IMG/VR virus record: IMGVR_UViG_3300028399_000003
Span: 1 to 46,666 of that record
Reading direction: 5' to 3' (one strand)
Source: a virus
DNA length: 46,666 nucleotides
The notes under the pieces were generated by a model. It had not been told where the DNA came from. It saw nothing but the letters and a program-made list of their open reading frames with translations, and did not search any database. Position 1 is the stretch's first letter. The number at the start of each line of letters is the position of its first letter. This document shows positions 29,570 through 36,384 of the stretch, piece after piece. The position numbers and the translations under genes were made by a program.

Positions 29570-31195
29570 TCACAGCACCCCCACCACATCAAGGTCGAAA
29601 ACCAACCCAGTAAGCCTCCACGCAACACTCCCGGAATCCTCAACCCTCCAAGCCAGATACCTCGCATTCACCGAGCAATCCACATACTCCTGGCTGCCCG
29701 GATTGAAGGTGAAGGGCCCCTGCCAGGTCACAGACCCATCAGGCGTATCCTGCCCCCCAACATAGATATTTAAGGTCGGTGGAGTGCCGCCAGACCAGCT
29801 CACCTTGGGATACACCCTTCTCACGAACTTGATGGCCGCCGGGTCAACCTTCGGCTCCCCACTCCGGGCCCTTCCAGCCACCGCCAGGCCCAACCGCTCC
29901 ACCCTGGAAGTATAGGCGTTCCCGGCCTCATCGGTGTAACTGTCATCCCTCAAATACAAAAGCTTGGGGCTTGTGGTATCATAGACGGCCCCCACCAGCC
30001 GCAGGCTCACAGGGTCCAAACCCCCGAACCCGAACGGCCCGGTATCGTTGTCGAACGTCACCCCGGCACTGGCATCGAAGGAATCCCCACCAGTGAGGTC
30101 CAGCTGCCCATACCCAATGTGCGCCACGTTGGGCAATTCCCTCACACTCCAGGTGTCTTCCTCCCAGTTCCATACCAGGGCCGTGTCGGCAAACCCGGTG
30201 GTCGTTCCCTGCTGCGGGAAGCACACCAACATCTCGTGGAACACATAATCCGCAACGACAAAAACCCGCCTCGAATAGGCTGGGTCCAGGTTCTGGTAAA
30301 ACCACCGCCTGACCCTCGAACGAGTCACCGACTGCACCCGCTGGCCATCGAAGACCACAATATCATTGTTCCCAACCAGGAAATGCATCTTGTTGAACTC
30401 CTTGGCACACCTCGGCGCCAGGATGCCCATGACCGTCGTCACCCGGTCAAACCTGAACGGGTACACGAAATTCCCAGTCGGCGTCATCAAGTAAATCGAA
30501 TCCTCCTTGTAAATCACAAAGCTGCGACCCAACGCCAGCCCATCGACCACATACCCCGCGGTATCCGCCAGCTCCTGGGTCCCGGCCAGCGTCGTCGGGT
30601 CCGCCTCGTTCCAGCTCCCGGGCACCGTCCCCGGGTCCGCCACATCTGACCACCTGACCCGATACGGATACCTGGTCCCCCCCTCGGTCAGGTCCAGTGC
30701 CACCAAAAAATTCTGAAACGGCCTAATAATCCGGCAATAGGCACCTGACGGCCAGTTGTCCAAATCCTGCAACCGCTGGGTCGAAGGATTCCACCTCTGC
30801 GGGTAATCACTCCCCCCATCATGATTCAGAATCGGGACCCCATTGAGCACCCCCCCGGACCACACGGACGTACTCGACGCCGTGTAATCGTTGTCCCCTG
30901 GGTTCGTGGTGTACCTGGTAATGTTGGTATGAGTGCCTCCCAGGGTGGTCATCCAGACCTGCGCTGTCCCCGCATATATCCACTTGTACCCCGAGGGCTC
31001 GTTCCAGGGCAGCAGCCACAACGGCGCCACCTGCGGGGTTCCCAACTGTTGGCTGCGCCCCTTGACCTTCCTGATGGCGCCATCGGCAAACCGCACATTC
31101 AGCACATCGGACAGCGCCTCAGGCGGCAGCTCGTGGGGAAGCTGGTCCTTGACCACCCCCACCGCACTCACCATTTCCACAGGCACCATCGCCAT
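29570..31195 (-). CDS. Tail nozzle / stabilisation protein (beta-propeller-like)
   Basis: 541 residues, almost all beta with repeated Trp/Gly/Asp turns (YKWIYAGTAQVWMTTLGG, YPYRVRWSDVADPG, FVIYKEDSIYLMTPTG, HFLVGNNDIVVFDGQ). LPPEALSDVLNVRFADGAIRKVKGR near the start is typical of podovirus tail nozzle proteins (P22 gp10 / T7 gp12-like), which extend the tail below the adaptor. It directly follows the adaptor gene, the usual order in such phages. Confidence 0.7.
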   Translation of the reverse strand: MAMVPVEMVSAVGVVKDQLPHELPPEALSDVLNVRFADGAIRKVKGRSQQLGTPQVAPLWLLPWNEPSGYKWIYAGTAQVWMTTLGGTHTNITRYTTNPGDNDYTASSTSVWSGGVLNGVPILNHDGGSDYPQRWNPSTQRLQDLDNWPSGAYCRIIRPFQNFLVALDLTEGGTRYPYRVRWSDVADPGTVPGSWNEADPTTLAGTQELADTAGYVVDGLALGRSFVIYKEDSIYLMTPTGNFVYPFRFDRVTTVMGILAPRCAKEFNKMHFLVGNNDIVVFDGQRVQSVTRSRVRRWFYQNLDPAYSRRVFVVADYVFHEMLVCFPQQGTTTGFADTALVWNWEEDTWSVRELPNVAHIGYGQLDLTGGDSFDASAGVTFDNDTGPFGFGGLDPVSLRLVGAVYDTTSPKLLYLRDDSYTDEAGNAYTSRVERLGLAVAGRARSGEPKVDPAAIKFVRRVYPKVSWSGGTPPTLNIYVGGQDTPDGSVTWQGPFTFNPGSQEYVDCSVNARYLAWRVEDSGSVAWRLTGLVFDLDVVGVL

Positions 31196-31198
31196 CGC

Positions 31199-31852
31199 TC
31201 AATCCCCCATCGTCCGGCTCGCGTTGACCTCCTGTCGGGCCACATCCTGCCGATACAACGCCACCCTCGCGGCCGCCGCCATCTGCCCAAACTGCTGCGC
31301 CAGCTGCGCATTGAACACATACTGCCCGGCAATCACCTCACCCGCCATCCCAACCAGCAGCTCCGGAGAATACCTCAACCACTGATTCTCAATGTTGTTG
31401 GAATCCCCATAACTTCCAGCCAAGGAGCTGTCCTGCTTGTAGTACCGCATCCGCAGGGGATAAATCTTGTCAGGCACAGGCTTCAAAATGAAATACTGCC
31501 CCGTCAGCGAATAGTACCTGGGCTCTCCCGTCTTGGAGTTGTCAGGATACAGGCCCCTCAAGGCATCGAGGTCGTCCTTCACCAGCTCCTTCCAGCTCCC
31601 ATCACTCTTTACCAGGTACAGGGCCCCATCCTCATACTCCCGCAGGAAATTGGAAGGAAGGCCGACTCTCTCTTCGTCTGCTGTCGTCGAAGTCTCGGAG
31701 CTTTCCGACAACAGGAACCAGGGCAGGAAGCTGCCCCGCTCCAGCTGGTCCTGCGCCCTTACCAACTCCGCAATAATCTTGTCACGCAAGGACGTATCGG
31801 TCCGCTGGACCAGCCTGGCCATAATAATGTCAACTGCCTGGTCCCGGGTCAC
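31199..31852 (-). CDS. Head-to-tail adaptor (P22 gp4-like)
   Basis: 217 residues. RDQAVDIIMARLVQRTDTSLRDKIIAELVRAQDQLERG at the start, then ERVGLPSNFLREYEDGALYLV, YYSLTGQYFILKPVPDKIYPLRMRYY and LLVGMAGEVIAGQY: the pattern of P22 gp4/T7 gp11-type adaptors that bind the portal ring. The start is GTG at 31852, overlapping the stop of the small gene upstream (GTGA). Confidence 0.75.
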   Translation of the reverse strand: MTRDQAVDIIMARLVQRTDTSLRDKIIAELVRAQDQLERGSFLPWFLLSESSETSTTADEERVGLPSNFLREYEDGALYLVKSDGSWKELVKDDLDALRGLYPDNSKTGEPRYYSLTGQYFILKPVPDKIYPLRMRYYKQDSSLAGSYGDSNNIENQWLRYSPELLVGMAGEVIAGQYVFNAQLAQQFGQMAAAARVALYRQDVARQEVNASRTMGD

Positions 31853-31998
31853 TTCTTGCCACCCCGCTTCTTCCGCTTCACCTCACCCGGATAGCTCTTC
31901 CCATTCAGAAAGCAAATCCGCATGTACTTCCCACCGCCAAGGTCCTTTGTCCTCACACGCCCACCTTTCCGTACACACTCTTCAAAGGCCTTCGGCAT
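31849..31998 (-). CDS. Small basic protein, 49 residues
   Basis: MPKAFEECVRKGGRVRTKDL, then GGGKYMRICFLNGKSYPGEV and a Lys/Arg-rich tail. The K-x-GG-x-V-R-T and Y-x-R-x-C-F-x-x-G-K-S-Y-x-G-E-V pattern is one I have seen in short phage proteins of unknown role. It overlaps Rz1 upstream by 17 bases and the adaptor gene by 4, so it is translated within the operon. Confidence 0.65.
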   Translation of the reverse strand: MPKAFEECVRKGGRVRTKDLGGGKYMRICFLNGKSYPGEVKRKKRGGKK

Positions 31999-32254
31999 AA
32001 CTCTGCACCTCCCGCATCGCCTTCACCGCCGCCTCAAGCTGCACCCGGCAAAGGTGATACTCCTCAGCCCAAGCCAACATCGTCATCCTCACAGTGTTCC
32101 TCCGCCCATCCTTCAAGGGCGGCAGCTCCTCAGGACACTCCGCCTCCAGCAACCCCTGAGGAAACCGCACCTGCTGCGCCACCACGAGCGGCCGCGTTGA
32201 GCAACCTAACATCAACAGGGCCAAAACACTCCACATCAGCCATTTCACGCTCAT
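31982..32254 (-). CDS. Rz1: o-spanin (Rz1-like lipoprotein)
   Basis: 90 residues. MSVKWLMWSVLALLMLGCSTRP is a lipoprotein signal with the lipobox LMLGC (Cys18), so the mature protein is anchored in the outer membrane. It overlaps the i-spanin gene by 125 bases in another frame, the hallmark of Rz/Rz1. The mature part is longer than in lambda Rz1 and contains a helix. It fuses inner and outer membranes with Rz at the end of lysis. Confidence 0.75.
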   Translation of the reverse strand: MSVKWLMWSVLALLMLGCSTRPLVVAQQVRFPQGLLEAECPEELPPLKDGRRNTVRMTMLAWAEEYHLCRVQLEAAVKAMREVQSYAEGL

Positions 32255-32498
32255 GCCTTCTGGCCTCCTCCCGCAAATCCCGGTACACCACCTTCACCTC
32301 ACCCTTCGCCCGCGACATCGCAACAGCCATCTCCGCAATCTGCCCCTCCCTCTGCCGCACCTCCTCCTGCAAATCCAGAACCTGCTGGGCCACCCCACGC
32401 TCAGTCCTCCATTTGCACCAACTCCACCCGCCCAGGGCGCCTCCCACAGCCAGCACCAGGCTATACACCAGCACCGCAACAACCAGCCAAACCCTCAT
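32130..32498 (-). CDS. Rz: i-spanin (Rz-like)
   Basis: 122 residues from the ATG at 32498 (GGAG 10 bases upstream; a TTG at 32507 is too near the site). One N-terminal membrane helix (VWLVVAVLVYSLVLAVGGALGG) followed by a coiled coil (RGVAQQVLDLQEEVRQREGQIAEMAVAMSRAKGE) and an Ala/Gly-rich end. Together with Rz1 it disrupts the outer membrane, which implies a diderm host. Confidence 0.75.
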   Translation of the reverse strand: MRVWLVVAVLVYSLVLAVGGALGGWSWCKWRTERGVAQQVLDLQEEVRQREGQIAEMAVAMSRAKGEVKVVYRDLREEARRHEREMADVECFGPVDVRLLNAAARGGAAGAVSSGVAGGGVS

Positions 32499-32499
32499 C

Positions 32500-32679
32500 T
32501 CACTCAAACTCCAGACTCACCTTCGCATGAAGCAGCCTGTCACACACCGGGCACTCCAACGACCCATCCATGTGAATCACAAGATGCTGCCCTCCGCACT
32601 CCCCACACGTCGCCACAAAACTGAAATCCTCCCGCTCCTTCTTCTCCCGCCATTCCGCCAAATCCACCACGTCGCTCAT
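32500..32679 (-). CDS. Zinc-ribbon protein, 59 residues
   Basis: CGECGGQHLVIHMDGSLECPVC is a clean four-Cys zinc ribbon (about 25-46), after a charged helix (DLAEWREKKEREDF). ATGA overlap with the gene upstream and one base before the Rz start. Similar ribbons are common near phage lysis genes; function unknown. Confidence 0.7.
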   Translation of the reverse strand: MSDVVDLAEWREKKEREDFSFVATCGECGGQHLVIHMDGSLECPVCDRLLHAKVSLEFE

Positions 32680-33071
32680 GGCTCAATGACCTCCACCTCA
32701 ATCGGCAGCCGATACAAATAAACCAGGTTCAGCGCCCGCAAGTGATACCTCCCATACGGCTTGCCGACCAAAACCAACCTCGGCCTCAACCCGGTATACT
32801 GCGCATACATCAGAACCTGCCCAACCCCCTCGTACCACTTCCGCTCCTTCTCAACCTCAACAACCTCAGTCTTGGTCGCACAATCCGCCCAACCCACCAA
32901 CTCGCCGGTCACAGGATGCACAACCCGAAACTGGTGCTTCCCGCCGGCAGCTTTGCACCAAGCCTGCGAATACACAATCTCGGCAGTCTCAGCCCCGGCA
33001 TCCCTGAAACCAAGGACCGCCCCAATCATTGCGGCCAGCGCAATCGCCGGCCAAACCCAGTTCTCATTCAC
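32676..33071 (-). CDS. Secreted PD-(D/E)XK-like protein
   Basis: 131 residues. A signal peptide or anchor (MNENWVWPAIALAAMIGAVLG) precedes a domain with GELVGWADCATKTEVVEVEKERKW and GVGQVLMYAQYTGLRP. The order W-x-D, then V-x-V-E-x-x-x-K-W, then GQ-x-x-x-YA-x-x-TG resembles a family of exported nuclease-fold proteins found in bacteria and phages. One pair of cysteines (about 39 and 64) may form a disulfide. It lies in the lysis cassette, so it may act on host DNA or envelope outside the cytoplasm; activity is unproven. Confidence 0.55.
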   Translation of the reverse strand: MNENWVWPAIALAAMIGAVLGFRDAGAETAEIVYSQAWCKAAGGKHQFRVVHPVTGELVGWADCATKTEVVEVEKERKWYEGVGQVLMYAQYTGLRPRLVLVGKPYGRYHLRALNLVYLYRLPIEVEVIEP

Positions 33072-33415
33072 GAGCAGTGCCTCCCGTCCGGGTCTGCCGG
33101 GTCTAACAGGTTCTCACACAGCCACCTTGCTAATGCTCCCCTCCAGCCCTCAGTGTCATTCCACCTCGACACCCTCGCCGTAAACAGCCACTCCTTCGGT
33201 AGTTCCAGGAACATCACCGTCCCATAAACCGCATTAAACAGCACATCCACAATCACAAACAGCCCCAGCGTGGGATACGCAAGAGCGCGAAAGGCCCATG
33301 GAACCTCTCGCCCTCTCGCCCTGTGCCTGTCCCTGGTCGCCTTCAGCCCCATCACCGAGACATAGAAGGCCCAGGTCGCCCAGAAAACCACCACAGCCCA
33401 GACAGCAACTCTCAT
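33068..33415 (-). CDS. Conserved phage membrane protein
   Basis: 115 residues. Membrane segments at about 3-22 and 46-70 (YPTLGLFVIVDVLFNAVYGTVMFLELP), then LFTARVSRWNDTEGWRGALARWLCENLLDP and a final GRHCS. The order LD-x-x-x-N, FLELP, LFT-x-R, WR-x-x-x-x-x-W-x-C is familiar from phage proteins encoded near lysis genes. Coupled to both neighbours by ATGA overlaps. Function unknown. Confidence 0.65.
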   Translation of the reverse strand: MRVAVWAVVVFWATWAFYVSVMGLKATRDRHRARGREVPWAFRALAYPTLGLFVIVDVLFNAVYGTVMFLELPKEWLFTARVSRWNDTEGWRGALARWLCENLLDPADPDGRHCS

Positions 33416-33600
33416 TGCCCCTCCCCCAGCTTGTCTCTCAGCCCCAAAATCCCCAGGCCAAACAGCAGCACCTGAATCCCAGAGCCATATTCAGCCCTTT
33501 CCACCATCAAAAACACCCCAAGCCCAATGAGCCCCCATCCCGCCAGAAAGCCCTTGGACCTGATTTGCTCCCTCACCGGAGTCCGAAACACCCCTCTCAT
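33412..33600 (-). CDS. Holin candidate, 62 residues
   Basis: Two close membrane segments (about 19-34 WGLIGLGVFLMVERA and 40-54 GIQVLLFGLGILGL) with a basic N terminus and a charged C terminus. The size, topology and position between the endolysin and spanin genes fit a class II holin, but sequence alone cannot confirm this. Confidence 0.5.
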   Translation of the reverse strand: MRGVFRTPVREQIRSKGFLAGWGLIGLGVFLMVERAEYGSGIQVLLFGLGILGLRDKLGEGQ

Positions 33601-33857
33601 CGCGCCTGCCTCCTCATCTCATAGAGAATCCTATCCAACTTCTGACTATTTCTATCCACCGCCTGCTTCACTTCCTCAAGGTCCCTCTTAAGTTGCTTCA
33701 CCTGCTCCTCGGTCCGAATCTGGCTCTCCTCCCTCTTTTGCAACTTCGTAATTGCCTTCTCATTCGCGGCAATCTGCACCTGCGACGCCGAGAACGACGC
33801 CACGACAGCCGCCGCCGTCATTACAAGAGGCCACCACTTCATCGGATTCCCATTCAT
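33597..33857 (-). CDS. Membrane-anchored coiled-coil protein (XhlA-like)
   Basis: 86 residues from the ATG at 33857, which overlaps the endolysin stop as TGATG. One membrane helix (WWPLVMTAAAVVASFSASQVQI) followed by a long coiled coil (EKAITKLQKREESQIRTEEQVKQLKRDLEEVKQAVDRNSQ). The layout is like XhlA-type holin partners, though with the helix at the N terminus. Possibly part of the holin complex or an additional spanin-like element. Confidence 0.55.
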   Translation of the reverse strand: MNGNPMKWWPLVMTAAAVVASFSASQVQIAANEKAITKLQKREESQIRTEEQVKQLKRDLEEVKQAVDRNSQKLDRILYEMRRQAR

Positions 33858-34276
33858 CAACCAGCCCTCATTTGCTGCGCAAGTCTCACCGCCCGCGGCC
33901 CAACCTGACGAGCCCACTTAGAATCAAGCATCTCATCAGCCGCGGCCTCATAATCCCCCCTCTCCAGCGCCGCAATCATCCTCTTGAATCCCTTAAACTT
34001 CCTCAATCCAAGATTGAACATCATGTTCACAATTACTGCCTTCCTGGCGTCACTTAGTTCCTCAAACCACAAGAACGCCCGCGCCTCCGCAATGGCCAAC
34101 TCAATATCGTACTCAAGCAACGCATCAATAATATGCTCAGGAAGCCGACCACCAAGGCGCTTATCAATAAGGTGCCCAACACCAATAGTCCAATACCCCT
34201 CAGAATCCTGATAAGCATACGGAATGCGCCCCTCATCCCGCTCAAGCGCCTTCTTGACATCCTCTCGCCAGCTCAC
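33857..34276 (-). CDS. Endolysin, T4-type lysozyme (GH24)
   Basis: 139 residues. Catalytic triad Glu15, Asp24, Thr30 in ERDEGRIPYAYQDSEGYWTIGVGH has the same spacing as T4 lysozyme Glu11-Asp20-Thr26. NMMFNLGLRKFKGFKRMIAALERGDYEAAADEMLDSKWARQVGPRA completes the domain. No signal peptide, so it needs a holin. It cleaves peptidoglycan between MurNAc and GlcNAc. GTG start with AGGAGG 7 bases upstream. Confidence 0.9.
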   Translation of the reverse strand: MSWREDVKKALERDEGRIPYAYQDSEGYWTIGVGHLIDKRLGGRLPEHIIDALLEYDIELAIAEARAFLWFEELSDARKAVIVNMMFNLGLRKFKGFKRMIAALERGDYEAAADEMLDSKWARQVGPRAVRLAQQMRAG

Positions 34277-34285
34277 GCAGTCCTC

Positions 34286-35617
34286 CTATATAACAGCAAG
34301 AAGAGCTTTGGTGCCGCTCCTTATACCAACATTCCTCCAAAGTGCTCCATTTGAAGAGTTGCTCGTCCTTTGTTGCACAAGAATCACGTCCCCTGGCGCC
34401 ACTGAAACATCATATGTTCTTGTAGTGTAAGATGTGCCTGACTTTGAGAACTCGACAAGTTGCGTACCGTTCTTTACCACACGGGCATAGACCGTAACTG
34501 TACTTTCACTAGCGTGCTGAAAGTAAACAGTAATAGTTCCTGCAACAGTAACTACGCAGCCTAGCGACGCATTTAAGTCGTACAAAGCGCTAGTGGAATA
34601 GACGGTATTGTAAGTAAACCCAATGCCTGTAGTGTCGTACATGAAAGGTTTCAGCACATAAGTCGTGCCAGATGTAGGTGGCATTAACAAAGAGTCAGGA
34701 TATCCTAACCTTCTTACAAACACATCACTGAAATAGACAGTCCCTGTGGCGGACCCGCCCGATGGCTGTACTACATATACAGCTGCGTAATACGCACCTG
34801 ACGGGACTGTAGCAGATACAGTCAGTTGGTTAACATTGGTGTCAGGCGCTAGTTCGCTCGTAGTAGTCGCGCTGCCGATATACGCCTTATTGCCATCGAA
34901 GTAGTACAACCCAAAGCTGACCCGCACTCCAGCTCCAGTCGCCTTATATCTAACAGCCGCAAAATACTGCTCCCCAGGCGCGACAGGAATATATGCCCCT
35001 TGCGTCTGCCTCAGATACCCACCACCATTGGCAGTATCAGTAGAAGTAATCCCAAAAGTCTTCGACCCCGCAATCAGCACACTCGTGCTTAAAGCACCCG
35101 AGCCCCCGGAATACGCCGCAAACTGCCAGTGGTCAGGTGTATTATCCCCATCCGTATCAATATCGAAGCAGTTGTTATAAACCAGATTCCCTGCAACCTT
35201 GGCAGCAACATTGTCAATCTGCCCCTGGACTCCGCTAGTCACCCCAGACAAATAGCCCAGCTCAGTGTCTGTCACAGAACTCGCCACAGGCAGCCCATTG
35301 GCATCGGACGCCAACGCCCGATTTGCAGTAATGGCCGCTGCTTCTGTCAGATTCCCGTTTGAATCTGTCTGCACGACCCGGTTGGCAGTCCCCCCAAGCC
35401 CACCAAGCCTATTCAGCTGCGCAGTGGTAATCGTCGCTCCCGACAGGATATTCAGCTCGGCCGGCGTACAATTCACAGCCCCATTGATATTGGGAAAGCT
35501 GTTCTTCACGAACGTCTTAATCAACCGGTGGTGGTCGTCAGACGTGCTCCGGTCATCCCCGCCCTGGGGATAACTCGTCACAAAATCCGCAATGTAATTC
35601 CCGCTCTCAATCGGCAT
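34286..35617 (-). CDS. Tail fibre / receptor-binding protein
   Basis: 443 residues. The N-terminal part carries the trimeric-fibre words CTPAELNILSGATITTAQLNRLGG and later TDTELGYLSGVTS. From about residue 145 a carbohydrate-binding-like beta sandwich begins (NNCFDIDTDGDNTPDHWQF), and the C-terminal 130 residues (YNTVYSTSALYDL... SVAPGDVILVQQRTSN) form another beta domain. DNA for the C-terminal part (34290-35000) is clearly AT-richer and less strand-biased than its neighbours, as expected for exchange of host-range domains. Confidence 0.7.
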   Translation of the reverse strand: MPIESGNYIADFVTSYPQGGDDRSTSDDHHRLIKTFVKNSFPNINGAVNCTPAELNILSGATITTAQLNRLGGLGGTANRVVQTDSNGNLTEAAAITANRALASDANGLPVASSVTDTELGYLSGVTSGVQGQIDNVAAKVAGNLVYNNCFDIDTDGDNTPDHWQFAAYSGGSGALSTSVLIAGSKTFGITSTDTANGGGYLRQTQGAYIPVAPGEQYFAAVRYKATGAGVRVSFGLYYFDGNKAYIGSATTTSELAPDTNVNQLTVSATVPSGAYYAAVYVVQPSGGSATGTVYFSDVFVRRLGYPDSLLMPPTSGTTYVLKPFMYDTTGIGFTYNTVYSTSALYDLNASLGCVVTVAGTITVYFQHASESTVTVYARVVKNGTQLVEFSKSGTSYTTRTYDVSVAPGDVILVQQRTSNSSNGALWRNVGIRSGTKALLAVI

Positions 35618-35628
35618 CTTTCAAGCCC

Positions 35629-35880
35629 TCAAGGATACAAGTCCCGCTTGGTCAAAATCACATGCCCATCCTGCACATACACCCGGACTCCATCCAGCTC
35701 CCCCACCAGCCACCTCGTCTTCTCCTCAACACTTCCCGCAGTCCCTACCCGCATCGCCACCCGGGAAAACGCCCTTGTTTCCCCATCCGGCATCACTGTC
35801 AGTACCACCCCATCTCCCACAAGATGGATGGAGCCATCCGCCGTCTCATTCCTCTCATAGATATCCGGATCCATGCTCAA
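35629..35880 (-). CDS. Hypothetical virion-region protein, 83 residues
   Basis: Beta-rich (GSIHLVGDGVVLTVMPDGETRAF, GVRVYVQDGHVILTKRDL) with no motif I know. ATG overlapping the previous stop. It lies between two tail/fibre genes and may be an accessory fibre or chaperone. Confidence 0.55.
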   Translation of the reverse strand: MSMDPDIYERNETADGSIHLVGDGVVLTVMPDGETRAFSRVAMRVGTAGSVEEKTRWLVGELDGVRVYVQDGHVILTKRDLYP

Positions 35881-36374
35881 ATCTCATCATAACTGAACGT
35901 CAGCGTCTCGGCCGGCAGAGTCCCCTGCGTCGCCGTACTCTGCACCTCCAACAGCAGCACCGCATGGTCCCCAATCTCCCCCGTCGCCGTATAGGGCCCA
36001 GCCCCCAGGTTCAACGGAGCGCTCGATGTATAAGTAAACGCATCAGTGTAGCCAGTACTACCAGTCCCTTCAGCCGGCGTCGCATACGTCGCCACATTCT
36101 TCATCCAAAGGTTCACACCAGTCCCAAAGTTATTGGTCCCATCCGTATAAACCTTCAAATTAGTAATCTCAGTGAAAGTCCCACCAGTAATCTCCAACCG
36201 CAGCCACTTCTCAAAACTCCAATCAGAGCCACTCGACGGAATCACCATCGGATTGTTGGTATCCACATTGGCATCATCCGCATTCTTGAACCGCACAGTC
36301 CCCCCATCCTTCTGCGTCAAGGTAGGACTGGTAGAACTACCGTTCTTCTCAACAATCCTGACCGTCGCAACCAT
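35877..36374 (-). CDS. Virion structural beta-sandwich protein
   Basis: 165 residues. TVRFKNADDANVDTNNPMVIP, then FEKWLRLEITGG, ITNLKVYTDGTN and a C-terminal ATQGTLPAETLTFSYDEI. This resembles small phage surface proteins with an immunoglobulin-like or jelly-roll fold, but function is not certain. AGGAGGTG precedes the ATG. Possibly a head decoration or tail-associated protein. Confidence 0.55.
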   Translation of the reverse strand: MVATVRIVEKNGSSTSPTLTQKDGGTVRFKNADDANVDTNNPMVIPSSGSDWSFEKWLRLEITGGTFTEITNLKVYTDGTNNFGTGVNLWMKNVATYATPAEGTGSTGYTDAFTYTSSAPLNLGAGPYTATGEIGDHAVLLLEVQSTATQGTLPAETLTFSYDEI

Positions 36375-36384
36375 CTCTCACCTC

